Assembly (NCBI GenBank): GCA_002418185.1
Contig: DIDN01000035.1
Location: 1 to 33,989, forward strand
DNA from: Deltaproteobacteria bacterium UBA5799
Lineage (GTDB): Bacteria; Desulfobacterota; GWC2-55-46
Direction: 5' to 3'
Length of the DNA: 33,989 bases
Shown here: positions 23,224 to 31,787 of the stretch, in pieces
Position numbering within the stretch: the first letter of the stretch is position 1
How the letters are laid out: each line of letters begins with the position of its first letter
The notes under the pieces: generated by a model
Database searches by the model: none
What the model saw: only the letters and a program-made list of their open reading frames with translations
What the model was told of the DNA's origin: nothing
Translations under genes and position numbers: made by a program

Positions 23224-23251
23224 TTTACAGCAGGCGGTTGCCGGGTAGAAT
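23224..23251 (+). promoter_or_regulatory. Likely sigma-70 promoter of the second PAS-like gene
   Basis: TTTACA (23224-23229), 16-base spacer, TAGAAT (23246-23251), with an overlapping TATAAT at 23251-23256. The start point would be about 23257-23263, at or just past the ATG at 23258. The mRNA is therefore near-leaderless, or translation begins at GTG 23288. Confidence 0.5.
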
Positions 23252-23257
23252 ATAATA

Positions 23258-23848
23258 ATGGGAGGAAAAGGCGGCAAAGGCCCTTTCGTGTACAGGCTCG
23301 ACGCGCAGGACAGGATCGTCCATGTGAACCGGGCCTGGCTTTCCTTTGCCGCCGAGAACGAAACTGCCCTGACCCCCGAGGCGGTGCTTGACAGGCCGCT
23401 GTGGGACTTTATCGCGGACAAGGAGACGCGCCAGGTCTACCGGATGATATTAACCAGGGTAAGGTCGTCCGGAAAAGAGGTTTATATCCCGTTCAGGTGC
23501 GACTCGCCGGGCATACGGAGGTTCATGGAGATGGAGATAGCCCGGCTCCCCGAGGGGGCGGTCGAGTTCAGGTGCAGGCTCATAAGGGCCGAAAAAAGGC
23601 TCCCAATCGCCCTCCTCGACCCGGCAGCCGACCGCTCCGACGAGCTCCTCCAGATATGCGGCTGGTGCAAGCGGATAAACCTTGACGGGGGCTGGGTAGA
23701 GGCCGAAGAGGCCGTAAAAAGGCTCGACCTCTTCGGCGCGGAAAGGCTCCCCGGGCTTACGCACGGCATATGCCCCGACTGCCATGCAACTGCCATGCGG
23801 GAAATCGAGAGGACGAGGGGCGAGGGCGACAGCCCGGCTGAGGCATAA
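23258..23848 (+). CDS. PAS-like domain protein with complete four-Cys module
   Basis: A 196-residue paralogue of the protein at 22194, collinear over its length. The PAS-like part is about 10-110 (VYRLDAQDRIVHVNRAWLSFAAEN...VLDRPLWDFIADKETR...PFRCDSPGIRRFMEMEI). The C-terminal module is complete: ICGWCKRINLDGGWVEAEEAVKRLDLF...LTHGICPDCH, with C134, C137, C172 and C175 in place for metal or redox chemistry. There is no kinase, cyclase or receiver domain. The start is ambiguous: ATG 23258 gives 196 residues; GTG 23288, preceded by AAAGG at seven bases, gives a start (MYRLDAQDRI) that aligns better with the paralogue. A stand-alone sensor that passes its signal by protein contact is the simplest idea. 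Confidence 0.85.
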   Translation: MGGKGGKGPFVYRLDAQDRIVHVNRAWLSFAAENETALTPEAVLDRPLWDFIADKETRQVYRMILTRVRSSGKEVYIPFRCDSPGIRRFMEMEIARLPEGAVEFRCRLIRAEKRLPIALLDPAADRSDELLQICGWCKRINLDGGWVEAEEAVKRLDLFGAERLPGLTHGICPDCHATAMREIERTRGEGDSPAEA

Positions 23849-24014
23849 GGGGCCGGGGCCGCCCTAAAAAAATGCTGGATTCAGCTTGAGAGAAGTGTTA
23901 TTTTCTTTATGTTCATGTCGGGAGGGCTTTGCGCAGAGCGAAGCTCGTTTTTGTTTCTGCACGGGGAAAGAGGGTTTTTCTTGAAATCAGGGAAGGTCTG
24001 ATCAATTCCTTTTC

Positions 24015-24053
24015 CGGTCATTCTGAGGGAGAGTAAGCGACCGAAGAATCTCG
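24015..24053. repeat. Short imperfect inverted repeat of the CATTCTGAG/AGAATCTCG type
   Basis: The region has CGGTC (24015-24019) with GACCG (24039-24043), and ATTCT (24020-24024) with AGAAT (24045-24049). The sequence GGTCATTCTGAGG ... GAAGAATCTCG resembles a dispersed intergenic repeat I know from several bacterial genomes. Only one copy is in the window, so repetition is not shown here. It lies just upstream of the tRNA gene. Confidence 0.45.
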
Positions 24054-24088
24054 TGTTCAGGGGATTTCTCAGAGAAACCCAACAAAAT

Positions 24089-24165
24089 CGGGGCGTGGCT
24101 CAGCCTGGTAGAGCACCGCGTTCGGGACGCGGGGGCCGGAGGTTCGAATCCTCTCGCCCCGACCA
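24089..24165 (+). tRNA. tRNA-Pro(CGG)
   Basis: A full 77-base cloverleaf. The acceptor stem CGGGGCG pairs with CGCCCCG, the D stem is GCTC/GAGC, and the anticodon stem CCGCG/CGCGG has loop TTCGGGA, anticodon CGG for proline codon CCG. The T stem GGAGG/CCTCT has one G-T pair and the loop is TTCGAAT. The CCA end is encoded. A strong terminator begins five bases later. Confidence 0.96.
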
Positions 24166-24170
24166 TTATT

Positions 24171-24208
24171 AAAAAGGGACCAGCCGGAAACGGCTGGTCC
24201 CTTTTTTT
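24171..24208 (+). terminator. Rho-independent terminator after tRNA-Pro
   Basis: The 11-bp stem GGGACCAGCCG (24176-24186) and its complement (24191-24201) enclose a GAAA tetraloop. It is preceded by A5 and followed by T7, a textbook terminator; the A-run could also let it act on the minus strand for the gene at 24244. Confidence 0.95.
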
Positions 24209-24243
24209 CGTTCTATACGCATGGCTGGCACAGCCGTCCTGCT

Positions 24244-24558
24244 TTAAACCCACCCCGATAAAAAGCTCACCACCGAATCCAGGCTCGCGGCGAGAGCGTC
24301 CTTTGGCCTACGGCCTTTCCGAAGGTGATAGATAAAGACCGGCACTCCGATAACCACAAGGAAGGCCGCCTCCAGAACAATTAGGACAATCGCCTGGGTC
24401 GACCAGTCCCTGAGCCAGGGGTTGAAAGCCAGGAAGAACGCAACCGCGTTAAGAAGCAGTACGACCCAAAAGACGCCCTTTATCATCCGGCCCGCCGACT
24501 CGCCTTTCGCGCTTAAATCACACAGCATGCGACCATATTCGATATAAACGAGTATCAT
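24244..24558 (-). CDS. Small membrane protein, hypothetical
   Basis: A 104-residue protein with two hydrophobic helices, about residues 27-46 and 54-78. Basic HLRKGRRPKD follows the second. No family is recognised. It lies 25 bases after the treY stop on the same strand and could be the last gene of that operon. The ATG at 24558 has only a weak ribosome site; in-frame ATGs at 24528 and 24489 are alternatives. Its end is 36 bases from the tRNA terminator, whose A-run may also close this transcript. Coding is plausible but not strongly proven. Confidence 0.6.
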   Translation of the reverse strand: MILVYIEYGRMLCDLSAKGESAGRMIKGVFWVVLLLNAVAFFLAFNPWLRDWSTQAIVLIVLEAAFLVVIGVPVFIYHLRKGRRPKDALAASLDSVVSFLSGWV

Positions 24559-24583
24559 TCCGCCGACGTAACTTCAATTAAAT

Positions 24584-27388
24584 TCAATCGGCGCTGCCGT
24601 TCTTCAGGCTCAGGAGGAGCGCCGCAGGGAATGTCCCGAGCACCGCCCCGGCCTCCTGAATTGCGTTCAGTTTCATTTCCCGCCCGGTAAAGGCGTCCCT
24701 CCAGCGGGCGTGCTTAAGCCCGTCGGGCAGCTTCAGGAACGTGCCCTCCCAGACCGCCTCTCCCACGGGCCATTCCCGCTCTGGCACGGCCTCTGTCAGG
24801 AAGCGCGGGGCAAGCACGACTGCGGCCTCCTTGCCGCGGAGCCTCGCAAATGCTACGAGGTGCCTCCTGAGCCTCCCCTCCGTCTCGATGGCCTCGTACG
24901 AGCCGTCCCGGAAAAGCCCGTAATGCGCCCTCCTTTCAGTCAGTGCCGCATGGGTTGCGAAGAGCTTTATCCTCCCGTCCTCTGGTGAGGCGAGCATCTC
25001 CCTTATGAGCGCGCCTCGGTCTTCGGCGGTCCGGGTTCTGATCTCTTCGAGCATGGCCTTTCTCTTGCCGAAATCAACCGGGCGGCGGTTGTCGGGGTCC
25101 ACGAGGCTCAAGTCCCATAGCTCTGTCCCCTGGTAAAAGTCCGGCACCCCGGGCGAGGCGGCCTTTATCGTGAGCTGCGAGAGCGAGTTTATCATCCCGT
25201 ACCAGGCGACCTTCCTCTGAAAGGGAAGGAACTCCTTCAGGAACCCGTTTTCGGGCGAGCTGAGTAATTCGTCTATGAACCGCATGAACCCTTCCTCGTA
25301 CTCCATGTCGGGCCGGAGCCACGCTGTGTGTATCTTGGCCTCGCGGACGGCCTTTATGATGTAGGCCTTTATGCGCTCGCAATACTCGGGGAGCCCCCCG
25401 TCCCCGAAAGGGAAACTGCCCAGAAGGGTCTGGTAGAGGAAGTATTCGTCGTTCCTGTCCGGCACGCCCAGGCCCCCGGCCTTCCGCTTCCTTTTCCTAC
25501 CAACGGCGCTCCACCTCCGGAGATTAGACTCCCATTCGCCCGGTATCTCGGAGAGGACGTTTATCCGCGCCCTCGCGTCCTCGCCCCGCTTCGTGTCGTG
25601 CGTGGAGGTCGCGTTCATCGAATGCGGGCTGGACGCTTCTGCGCTTTTGTTCCTCTGGTGGAACTCTTCCAGAGGCAAGCCGAACTGTCCCGGCGAGGAG
25701 CCGACCTCGTTAAGCGAGATGAGCCTGTTGTAGACGTAAAAGAGCGTGTCCTCTATGCCCTTGGCCATGAGGGGGCCCGTGAACTGCTGGAAGCGCATGA
25801 CGAACTTGAGCCATTCGCCCTTTTCCTCCTCGCTCTGGTACTCCCTGAAGTCGAGTGTCAGGACCTTGCCTATGAATGCGAGCTCGTTATACAGGGCCGG
25901 GTTCCGGGCGATCGCGCTCTCAACGGCCTCCCTTATGTATCTCAAATCCGTCCCCGTGACCGACTCCGCGCATACGTAGGTCCTGTATACCGGGAAGGCC
26001 GCCATGACCTCGACTATCGCCCTCTTGAGGCCCGGAAGGGTTATGTCGCTCCCGTGCCTGTCGCGGCTCAGGGTGAGCTTCAGGAGCTGCGCGAGGTTGG
26101 AAACGTCGCTCATCATGTCCATCTCGGTTATGAGCTTCTTTTTCTCGTGGAAGAGTGCGGCGTATCTTGATTTCACGCCGGTAAAGTTCGAGTATATGCG
26201 CGAAAACCTCGCCTCGTGTGTCGTGTCGCAGAATATTCCGTTAAGGGCCGAGAGGAAATCGTACCCGGTCGTGCCCTCGACAGGCCATGCCCCCGGCAGC
26301 GCCTCGCCGCTCCCGAGTATCTTCTCGACCGCCATGTAGGCGTCTCCGGCGCGGCCTCTGAGCTTCCGGAGGTACTCGAGCGGGTTCCGGAGCCCGTCTA
26401 TGTGGTCTACCCTTACGCCCGTGGCGCCTTTGGCCAGGAGACTCAGGAGCAGGCCGTGGGTCCTGTCGAATACCTCCTCGTCCTCGGTGCGGAGCGTTAT
26501 GAGGCCGTTGATGTTGAAGAACCTCCTGTAGTTCGTCTCCTCGGCGGCGACCTTCCAGAACGCGAGCTTGAAGGTCTGCTCGGAGAGGAGCTTATCGAGG
26601 AGGTTGTAGCTCTCCGGGTCGCCGGGCGAGCCGTTGAAGTCGTCGAGGGTCTCGTCGAAGAGGGCCTTGAAGCCGCTGTCCCCTGAATAGAGCTCGCGGA
26701 GCATCCTCTTTACGAAGAGGGCCTGGTCCTCCAGCTCGGCCTCCCCGCCCGAAGCGATCGTCCTGAGGACGTACCTTATCCCGAGGAGCTTTACATGGTC
26801 CGGGTGCTCCCTTCCGAGCCTCTCCGCGAGCTTCCCGGAAAGGTGCGATAGAAAGACCTGGTATGATTCTATCCTGAGGGGGAAGGCGGTCTCATAATAC
26901 TTTACCTTGAGCCCGCTTTCCGAATAGACGAGCCGTATCTCGCCCCCTTTGAGCGCTTCGCCGTAGATGCGCCCCAGGAAGGGGGCCAGCACCTTCTCCT
27001 TTATCCCCTCGTAGGGGTGGTCCCATTCTATGTCGAAAAATCCCGAGTACCTCGAAGCGCGCCCCTTTTCGAGCACGTCCATGAGGAGCGCGTTCTCGCC
27101 GTCGTAGGCCATGTGGTTGGGGACGAAGTCCTGGACCCATCCCATGCCCATGCCCCCGAGCCTCTTGAGGAGCGACTCAAGCTCCTCGATAGTCCCTACC
27201 TCGGGGTTCATGCTCCCGTGGTCCACTATGTCGTACCCGTGGGGGCTCCCTTTCCTGGCCTTGAAAAGAGGCGAGGCGTATATGTCCGAGATGCCGAGCG
27301 CATCAAGGTATTCGACGGTGTCCGATGCGTCTTCAAGGCGGAACGACGGGTTCAGCTGGAGCCTGTATGTGGAGGAGGGGACCCGCAT
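24584..27388 (-). CDS. treY: Maltooligosyl trehalose synthase
   Basis: A 934-residue GH13 enzyme that turns the reducing-end alpha-1,4 bond of a maltodextrin into an alpha,alpha-1,1 bond, giving maltooligosyl trehalose. Catalytic residues by family pattern are D328 in GVRVDHIDGL (nucleophile), E355 in VEKIL (acid/base) and D598 in STHDTKRGEDARAR. The N-terminus PSSTYRLQLNPSFRLEDA, then YASPLFKARKGSPHGYD and WVQDFVPNHMA, is typical of TreY, as is EGTTGYDFL. The start is ATG at 27388, two bases past the GH57 stop; the open frame beyond lies inside that gene. Length is slightly over the usual 700-900 residues. The enzyme is cytoplasmic and works with the TreZ encoded upstream. Confidence 0.97.
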   Translation of the reverse strand: MRVPSSTYRLQLNPSFRLEDASDTVEYLDALGISDIYASPLFKARKGSPHGYDIVDHGSMNPEVGTIEELESLLKRLGGMGMGWVQDFVPNHMAYDGENALLMDVLEKGRASRYSGFFDIEWDHPYEGIKEKVLAPFLGRIYGEALKGGEIRLVYSESGLKVKYYETAFPLRIESYQVFLSHLSGKLAERLGREHPDHVKLLGIRYVLRTIASGGEAELEDQALFVKRMLRELYSGDSGFKALFDETLDDFNGSPGDPESYNLLDKLLSEQTFKLAFWKVAAEETNYRRFFNINGLITLRTEDEEVFDRTHGLLLSLLAKGATGVRVDHIDGLRNPLEYLRKLRGRAGDAYMAVEKILGSGEALPGAWPVEGTTGYDFLSALNGIFCDTTHEARFSRIYSNFTGVKSRYAALFHEKKKLITEMDMMSDVSNLAQLLKLTLSRDRHGSDITLPGLKRAIVEVMAAFPVYRTYVCAESVTGTDLRYIREAVESAIARNPALYNELAFIGKVLTLDFREYQSEEEKGEWLKFVMRFQQFTGPLMAKGIEDTLFYVYNRLISLNEVGSSPGQFGLPLEEFHQRNKSAEASSPHSMNATSTHDTKRGEDARARINVLSEIPGEWESNLRRWSAVGRKRKRKAGGLGVPDRNDEYFLYQTLLGSFPFGDGGLPEYCERIKAYIIKAVREAKIHTAWLRPDMEYEEGFMRFIDELLSSPENGFLKEFLPFQRKVAWYGMINSLSQLTIKAASPGVPDFYQGTELWDLSLVDPDNRRPVDFGKRKAMLEEIRTRTAEDRGALIREMLASPEDGRIKLFATHAALTERRAHYGLFRDGSYEAIETEGRLRRHLVAFARLRGKEAAVVLAPRFLTEAVPEREWPVGEAVWEGTFLKLPDGLKHARWRDAFTGREMKLNAIQEAGAVLGTFPAALLLSLKNGSAD

Positions 27389-27390
27389 GC

Positions 27391-29814
27391 TCAGGATACG
27401 CTTACGTGGAAGTAGTTCCCGAGGTCCTCGAACGCCTCGACCCACCTCCTTTTGGCCTCGTCCCCTTTTGCGGCCTTCTCGCGGGCTTCGGCCAGCACCT
27501 TCCTCCCGAGGGCGAAGTAGAGGTTCTGCGCCTTCCAGAGCTTGAGCTTCACTGGGGTCGTCCTTAGGAGCTTGAGCGCGTCGCGGAGCTTCTCGATCTC
27601 GTCGAGTTTCACCGAGTCCCCGCTTACCTCCTCCATGCGCCCGGTAACCCATGCGCTCGCGACATAGCCTATGTTCTCAGGGTCTATCTGGACGGCGAGG
27701 TGCCGGGATTTTTTTATTATCCCGCGGAACTTCTCGAGGTTAAGCTCCTTCTCCTTCAGCACCTCCTCGAGGTCGTGGTTCAGTATGAACTCCGCCGAGA
27801 CCCCGAGCGGCCTGGGGAGCGGCACCCCGAGCTTCCGCAAAAAGTCCATTGTCCCGTAGTTGCTCTCGAATATCTGCCTGTGGAAGCCTTCGATGTCGCG
27901 GCTCGTCAATTGGAGTATTTCGTTAACGATCTTCCTCTGCTCGTCCCTGAATAGGTGCCAAAGCGAATAGCTTGCCGCGCCGAAGTGCCGGTCCATGAGC
28001 CTTACGACCTCCGGGATGTCGCCCCGGTCGAATGCGGTCTTCAATTCCTGCTCGAGGAGCGTGAACTCCTCCTCGCCCTTGAAGAATCTTATCCCGCAGT
28101 TCACGCTCATCTCGCCCAGGTGGAGGACCGCCGACGAGAGCCTTGCCTCCTCCCACGTGACCCTCGACCTTATTACCGTCTTGCCGACGGCGAGCCTGTG
28201 CTTGCCGGCCTCTATCTTCTCGTAGAACTCGTTCTCGGCCTCGAATGCGTAAATGGAGGCCTTTTTCGAGTATTCCTCGAAGAGCGACGATATCGCGTGG
28301 TGCGCGCCGACGCGGAGGAGGTCGACCCTGGACGCCTTCACGAACTTGTCATATGCGTTCCTGGCGTTCCCGAAGACGTTGCTCGGCGTGCGCTCGAGCC
28401 TCCCCTCGAAGCCGGCTTCGAGGGAGACCCCGGCGGCCTCCTTGGCGAGCTGCATGGCCATGGATGCGTACAGCATCACCTGCACGCCTTCGATACCGGA
28501 GACCTCGTCGAAGAACCAGCCGCAGCTCGTGTACATGAGCAGCGTGTTCCTCTGCATCTCCAGGAGCTTGAGTGCCCGCACCTTTTCGTCCTTGCCGAGC
28601 TCCCTTGCGGCGTGGTTCGCGAAAAAGGCCTCCACGTTATTCCTGGACCTGTCGTTTATGACGTCAATGAACGCGTCCCTGGCGGCCCAGGGGTCGGCGA
28701 GGAGCGCCGAGGCCTCCCTCTCGTAAACCGGGGCGAGCGTGTCCCTCAGCCAGTCGAACGCCTCCCTGAGCGGGCCCCTCCAGGACTGGTCCCATGACGG
28801 GTATCCACCTGTATTGCAGCCGCAGTCCGCCCTCCAGCGCTCTATGCCGTGCGCGCAGCTCCATGACGAGTTCTCGTGTATCTCGACCAGGCTTTCCGGC
28901 GGGAACTTCTCGATGTATTCGCCGTAATTCGTGAGCTTCGCAAGACCCTTGGTCTCGATATGGTACAGGCAGTAGGAGAGCGCCATGTCGCCGTGCCTGT
29001 GGTGGTGGCCGTACGACTCTCCGTCGGTGGCTATGTGCACGAGGGCCGCTTCACTCCCGTCCACGGGAAAGGCCCCCTCGAGCCTCCTGGCGAAGTTCTC
29101 GCCGTTGTCGAGCAGGTTCCCGAACCCGACGTCCCTCGATATCTGCCCGTTGTAGAAGAAGAGGGCTATGGACCTGCCGGACGGCAGGGTGCAAAGGTAC
29201 GGCGCGGTGGTGTCCACGTCCTCGCCCGAGAGGTCCTTCCACCTTGCGCCCTTTATGTTCTTCCTTACACGCCGCGCCTGCCTCGGCGCGAGTATGGTGA
29301 ACTTGATACCGAGCTCCGAGAGGACCTCGAGCGTTTCAATGTCAACTGCCGTCTCCGGCAGCCACATGCCTTCCGGGTCCCTCCCGAAACGCGCCCTGAA
29401 GTCGCTTATGCCCCAGACGGCCTGGGTGCGCTTGTCCCTCCTGCTCGCAAGCGGCATGATCATGTGGTTATAGACCTGGGCTATCGCGGAGCCGTGCCCC
29501 CCGTAGTTCCTGACGCTCATCCGGTCGGCTTCGATTATGTTCCTGTATACCTCGGGGCTGTCGGTCTGCATGCTGTAGAGGAGGGTAGGGCCGAAATTGA
29601 AGTTTATCTTAGAGTAGTTGTTCAGTATCTCGATGATCTTCAGGTCCGGCCCGAGTATGCGCGCGGCGGAATTCGGCTCGTAGCACTCCTCGGTTATCCT
29701 CTGGTTCCAGTCGTGGTAGGGGTGCGCCGAGTCCTGGAGCTCGATCTTTTCGAGCCAGGGGTTTTCCCTCGGGGGCTGGTAGAAGTGGCCGTGTATGCAT
29801 ATGTACTTTTCCAC
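27391..29814 (-). CDS. Family 57 glycoside hydrolase with DUF3536-type C-terminal part
   Basis: An 807-residue enzyme of the GH57 family of retaining alpha-glucan-active hydrolases and transferases. Motif 1 is IHGHFYQPPRENPW; the catalytic nucleophile is E154 in GMWLPETAVD; the acid/base is D264 in HIATDGESYGHHH. The C-terminal half (about 380-807), with WFFDEVSGIEGVQVMLYA and GNARNAYDKFV blocks, corresponds to the DUF3536 region found in such proteins beside TreY/TreZ. The start is GTG at 29814, immediately after the treZ stop (TGAGTG), with AAGGAGGGG six bases upstream. It lies between treZ and treY. The likely job is trimming or debranching of the glucan chains that TreY uses, but no biochemistry of this subgroup is certain from sequence. 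Confidence 0.93.
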   Translation of the reverse strand: MEKYICIHGHFYQPPRENPWLEKIELQDSAHPYHDWNQRITEECYEPNSAARILGPDLKIIEILNNYSKINFNFGPTLLYSMQTDSPEVYRNIIEADRMSVRNYGGHGSAIAQVYNHMIMPLASRRDKRTQAVWGISDFRARFGRDPEGMWLPETAVDIETLEVLSELGIKFTILAPRQARRVRKNIKGARWKDLSGEDVDTTAPYLCTLPSGRSIALFFYNGQISRDVGFGNLLDNGENFARRLEGAFPVDGSEAALVHIATDGESYGHHHRHGDMALSYCLYHIETKGLAKLTNYGEYIEKFPPESLVEIHENSSWSCAHGIERWRADCGCNTGGYPSWDQSWRGPLREAFDWLRDTLAPVYEREASALLADPWAARDAFIDVINDRSRNNVEAFFANHAARELGKDEKVRALKLLEMQRNTLLMYTSCGWFFDEVSGIEGVQVMLYASMAMQLAKEAAGVSLEAGFEGRLERTPSNVFGNARNAYDKFVKASRVDLLRVGAHHAISSLFEEYSKKASIYAFEAENEFYEKIEAGKHRLAVGKTVIRSRVTWEEARLSSAVLHLGEMSVNCGIRFFKGEEEFTLLEQELKTAFDRGDIPEVVRLMDRHFGAASYSLWHLFRDEQRKIVNEILQLTSRDIEGFHRQIFESNYGTMDFLRKLGVPLPRPLGVSAEFILNHDLEEVLKEKELNLEKFRGIIKKSRHLAVQIDPENIGYVASAWVTGRMEEVSGDSVKLDEIEKLRDALKLLRTTPVKLKLWKAQNLYFALGRKVLAEAREKAAKGDEAKRRWVEAFEDLGNYFHVSVS

Positions 29815-31650
29815 TCAGTGCCCCTCCTTCGTGTAAAGCGCGAAGCTCAACGGCGGGAGGGCCATGTCGAAGGCCTGGTCGTTAGCCTCGACCGACGCCG
29901 GGAGGAGCGAGCCCGGCCCGTCCCATTCCTTTCCGGATGAGTCGATTGCCCTTGCCCATTTTCCCTCGGGCAGTCGCCCCATTATCCGGGCCTCGCCGCG
30001 GCTGAAGTTGAATATGGCGAATGCGGCATCTCCGCCTGCCTCTCTTGAGAGGAGCATGACCTTCTCTTCATCGAGCGCGGTCGCCTCGACGCGCCCCGTC
30101 CCAATTGCCAGCGAGGGGAGCTCGCGGCGGAGCCTTATGAGGGTCCCGTAGAGACCGAGAAGGGTCTTGTGCCGGCCCGAGCCCCTCTTCTCCCAGTCAA
30201 CCCTGGACGCGAGGAACGTCCCGGGGCTTGCCGGGTCCGGCGGTTCCGTTTCCCATTCGAATGCCTCGAACTCCTTTTTCCTCCCATTCCTGACGGCGCG
30301 CACCAGTTCATCGCCCCTGTGGTCGATGAAGTAGAGGAACGGCGCATCCTCCCCGTACTCCTCTCCCATGAAGATGAGCGGGACGAAAGGCGAAAGCAGG
30401 AGGAGCCCGGCTGCGAGCTTCAGGCCCTCGAAGGAAGCGAGCCTTGAGAGCCTTTCCCCGAGCATCCGGTTCCCGACCTGGTCGTGGTTCTGTACAGAGA
30501 CCACGAAGCGGTCCTTCGGCACCCGGGCCGAGGGACTGCCGAAGCTGCGGCCCCTGTATGAAGAATACTGCCCCGTATAGGTAAAGCCCTCGTTTACGGC
30601 CTTCGCGAGGTGCCGCACCTCCCCGAAGTCGGCGTAGTAGCCGCCCCGTTCGCCGGTTATGAGCGCGTGAACGGAGTGGTGGAAGTCGTCGGACCAGACG
30701 GCGTCAAGTCCCCAGCCGTGCTCCCCCTTTGATACCGCCCTGGTGTCGTTCAGGTCGCTTTCGGCTATGAGGCCGAAGAGGCGCCCCTTTTGGGAAGAGT
30801 ATTCGGCCACCCTGTCAGAGAGGGCCCGGAGGAACGGGTTCGCGCTCATGTCAATTACGGCGTGAACGGCGTCGAGCCGGAGCGCGTCGATGCGGTAGCG
30901 CTCGAACCAGTGGAGGGCGTTCGCGATGAAGAACTCGCGTACGTGGTCGCTCCCCCTGCCGTCGAAGTTTACCGCGTCGCCCCAGGGCGTCCTGTACCTG
31001 TCCGTGAAGTACGGGCCGAACTCGCCTATGTAGTTGCCCTCGGGGCCGAAGTGGTTGTAGACGACGTCCAGGACCACTCCCATCCCGTGCCTGTGGCATT
31101 CGTTCACGAGCATTTTAAGCGCAAGCGGGCCGCCGTAGGTGTTCTGGACGGCAAAGGGGAATACGCCGTCATAGCCCCAGTTCCTCTCGCCCGGGAACTG
31201 GGCGATCGGCATGAGCTCAAGCGAGTTCACGCCGAGGTCCCTGAGGGGGGCGAGCCTGGAGATGACGGACGCCAGGTCGCCGGAAGGCGTGAATGTGCCG
31301 GCGTGGACCTCGTAGACGACCATCTCGGTCTGGCGCAAGCCCTTCCAGCCGCCCTCGTCCCAATGGAACGAGGCGTGGTCGACGACCTCGGATGGGCCAT
31401 CGACCCCGAGCGGCTGGAAATGGGAGGCCGGGTCTGCCCGCTCCCTGCCGTCGAGGGAAAAGCGATACCTCGACCCGGCCCCGGCGCCAGGGACGAATAC
31501 GCTCCAATAGCCCGAGCCGCCTCTCTCCATAGGGACAGCGCGCCACGGTCCGTATCCGGCATCCTGAATGAGGAGGCCCAGGGCCGAGGCTCCAGGCGCC
31601 CAGACCGTGAACCGGCATCCAGCGCCTTCGATATTCGCTCCTATCTCCAT
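29815..31650 (-). CDS. treZ: Malto-oligosyltrehalose trehalohydrolase
   Basis: A 611-residue GH13 enzyme that releases free trehalose from maltooligosyl trehalose. The N-terminal beta domain (about 1-100: GANIEGAGCRFTVWAPGA) is of the E-set/CBM48 type. The catalytic domain has VVYEVHAGTFTPSGD, VVLDVVYNHFGPEGNY, the nucleophile D260 in DALRLDAVHAVID, the acid/base E297 in LIAESDLND and the transition-state Asp in VSVQNHDQVGNR. The C-terminal beta domain follows from about 510. The start is taken as ATG at 31650; TTG at 31674 would add eight residues; neither has a clear ribosome site. It is the first gene of the treZ-GH57-treY operon. A likely promoter is near 31.75 kb. Confidence 0.96.
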   Translation of the reverse strand: MEIGANIEGAGCRFTVWAPGASALGLLIQDAGYGPWRAVPMERGGSGYWSVFVPGAGAGSRYRFSLDGRERADPASHFQPLGVDGPSEVVDHASFHWDEGGWKGLRQTEMVVYEVHAGTFTPSGDLASVISRLAPLRDLGVNSLELMPIAQFPGERNWGYDGVFPFAVQNTYGGPLALKMLVNECHRHGMGVVLDVVYNHFGPEGNYIGEFGPYFTDRYRTPWGDAVNFDGRGSDHVREFFIANALHWFERYRIDALRLDAVHAVIDMSANPFLRALSDRVAEYSSQKGRLFGLIAESDLNDTRAVSKGEHGWGLDAVWSDDFHHSVHALITGERGGYYADFGEVRHLAKAVNEGFTYTGQYSSYRGRSFGSPSARVPKDRFVVSVQNHDQVGNRMLGERLSRLASFEGLKLAAGLLLLSPFVPLIFMGEEYGEDAPFLYFIDHRGDELVRAVRNGRKKEFEAFEWETEPPDPASPGTFLASRVDWEKRGSGRHKTLLGLYGTLIRLRRELPSLAIGTGRVEATALDEEKVMLLSREAGGDAAFAIFNFSRGEARIMGRLPEGKWARAIDSSGKEWDGPGSLLPASVEANDQAFDMALPPLSFALYTKEGH

Positions 31651-31733
31651 CCGCCAGAGTTGGATTTCCCGCAAACAGGATATTGAAGAGGACCGCGCAG
31701 GTGCGCAAGTTTTCCACGGGGTTGTCTACGTAT

Positions 31734-31761
31734 AGTTTATATCCTGATCGGGATTAGTCAA
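31734..31761 (-). promoter_or_regulatory. Likely promoter of treZ with palindromic spacer
   Basis: On the minus strand, TTGACT (31756-31761) is followed after 16 bases by TAAACT (31734-31739), with an AT-rich neighbourhood (TATAAACTATA). The spacer contains a 14-base near-palindrome at 31741-31754 (ATCCTGATCGGGAT) with one mismatched pair on each side of the centre, a possible operator. The leader to the ATG is about 75 bases. Confidence 0.5.
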
Positions 31762-31787
31762 CACGCAGCGCATCGAGCGCGGGGGGC

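Noticed and set aside
24002..24253. An open frame on the minus strand across the tRNA gene, with a stretch like MVGARGFEPPAPASRTRCSTRLSHAP
   Set aside because: This is the well-known artefact of translating a tRNA gene antisense. The tRNA cloverleaf and its terminator explain the sequence.
27389..27652. An 88-residue N-terminal extension of the treY frame
   Set aside because: It overlaps the GH57 gene, is Arg/Gly-rich, and TreY proteins begin at the STYRLQ block next to the ATG at 27388.
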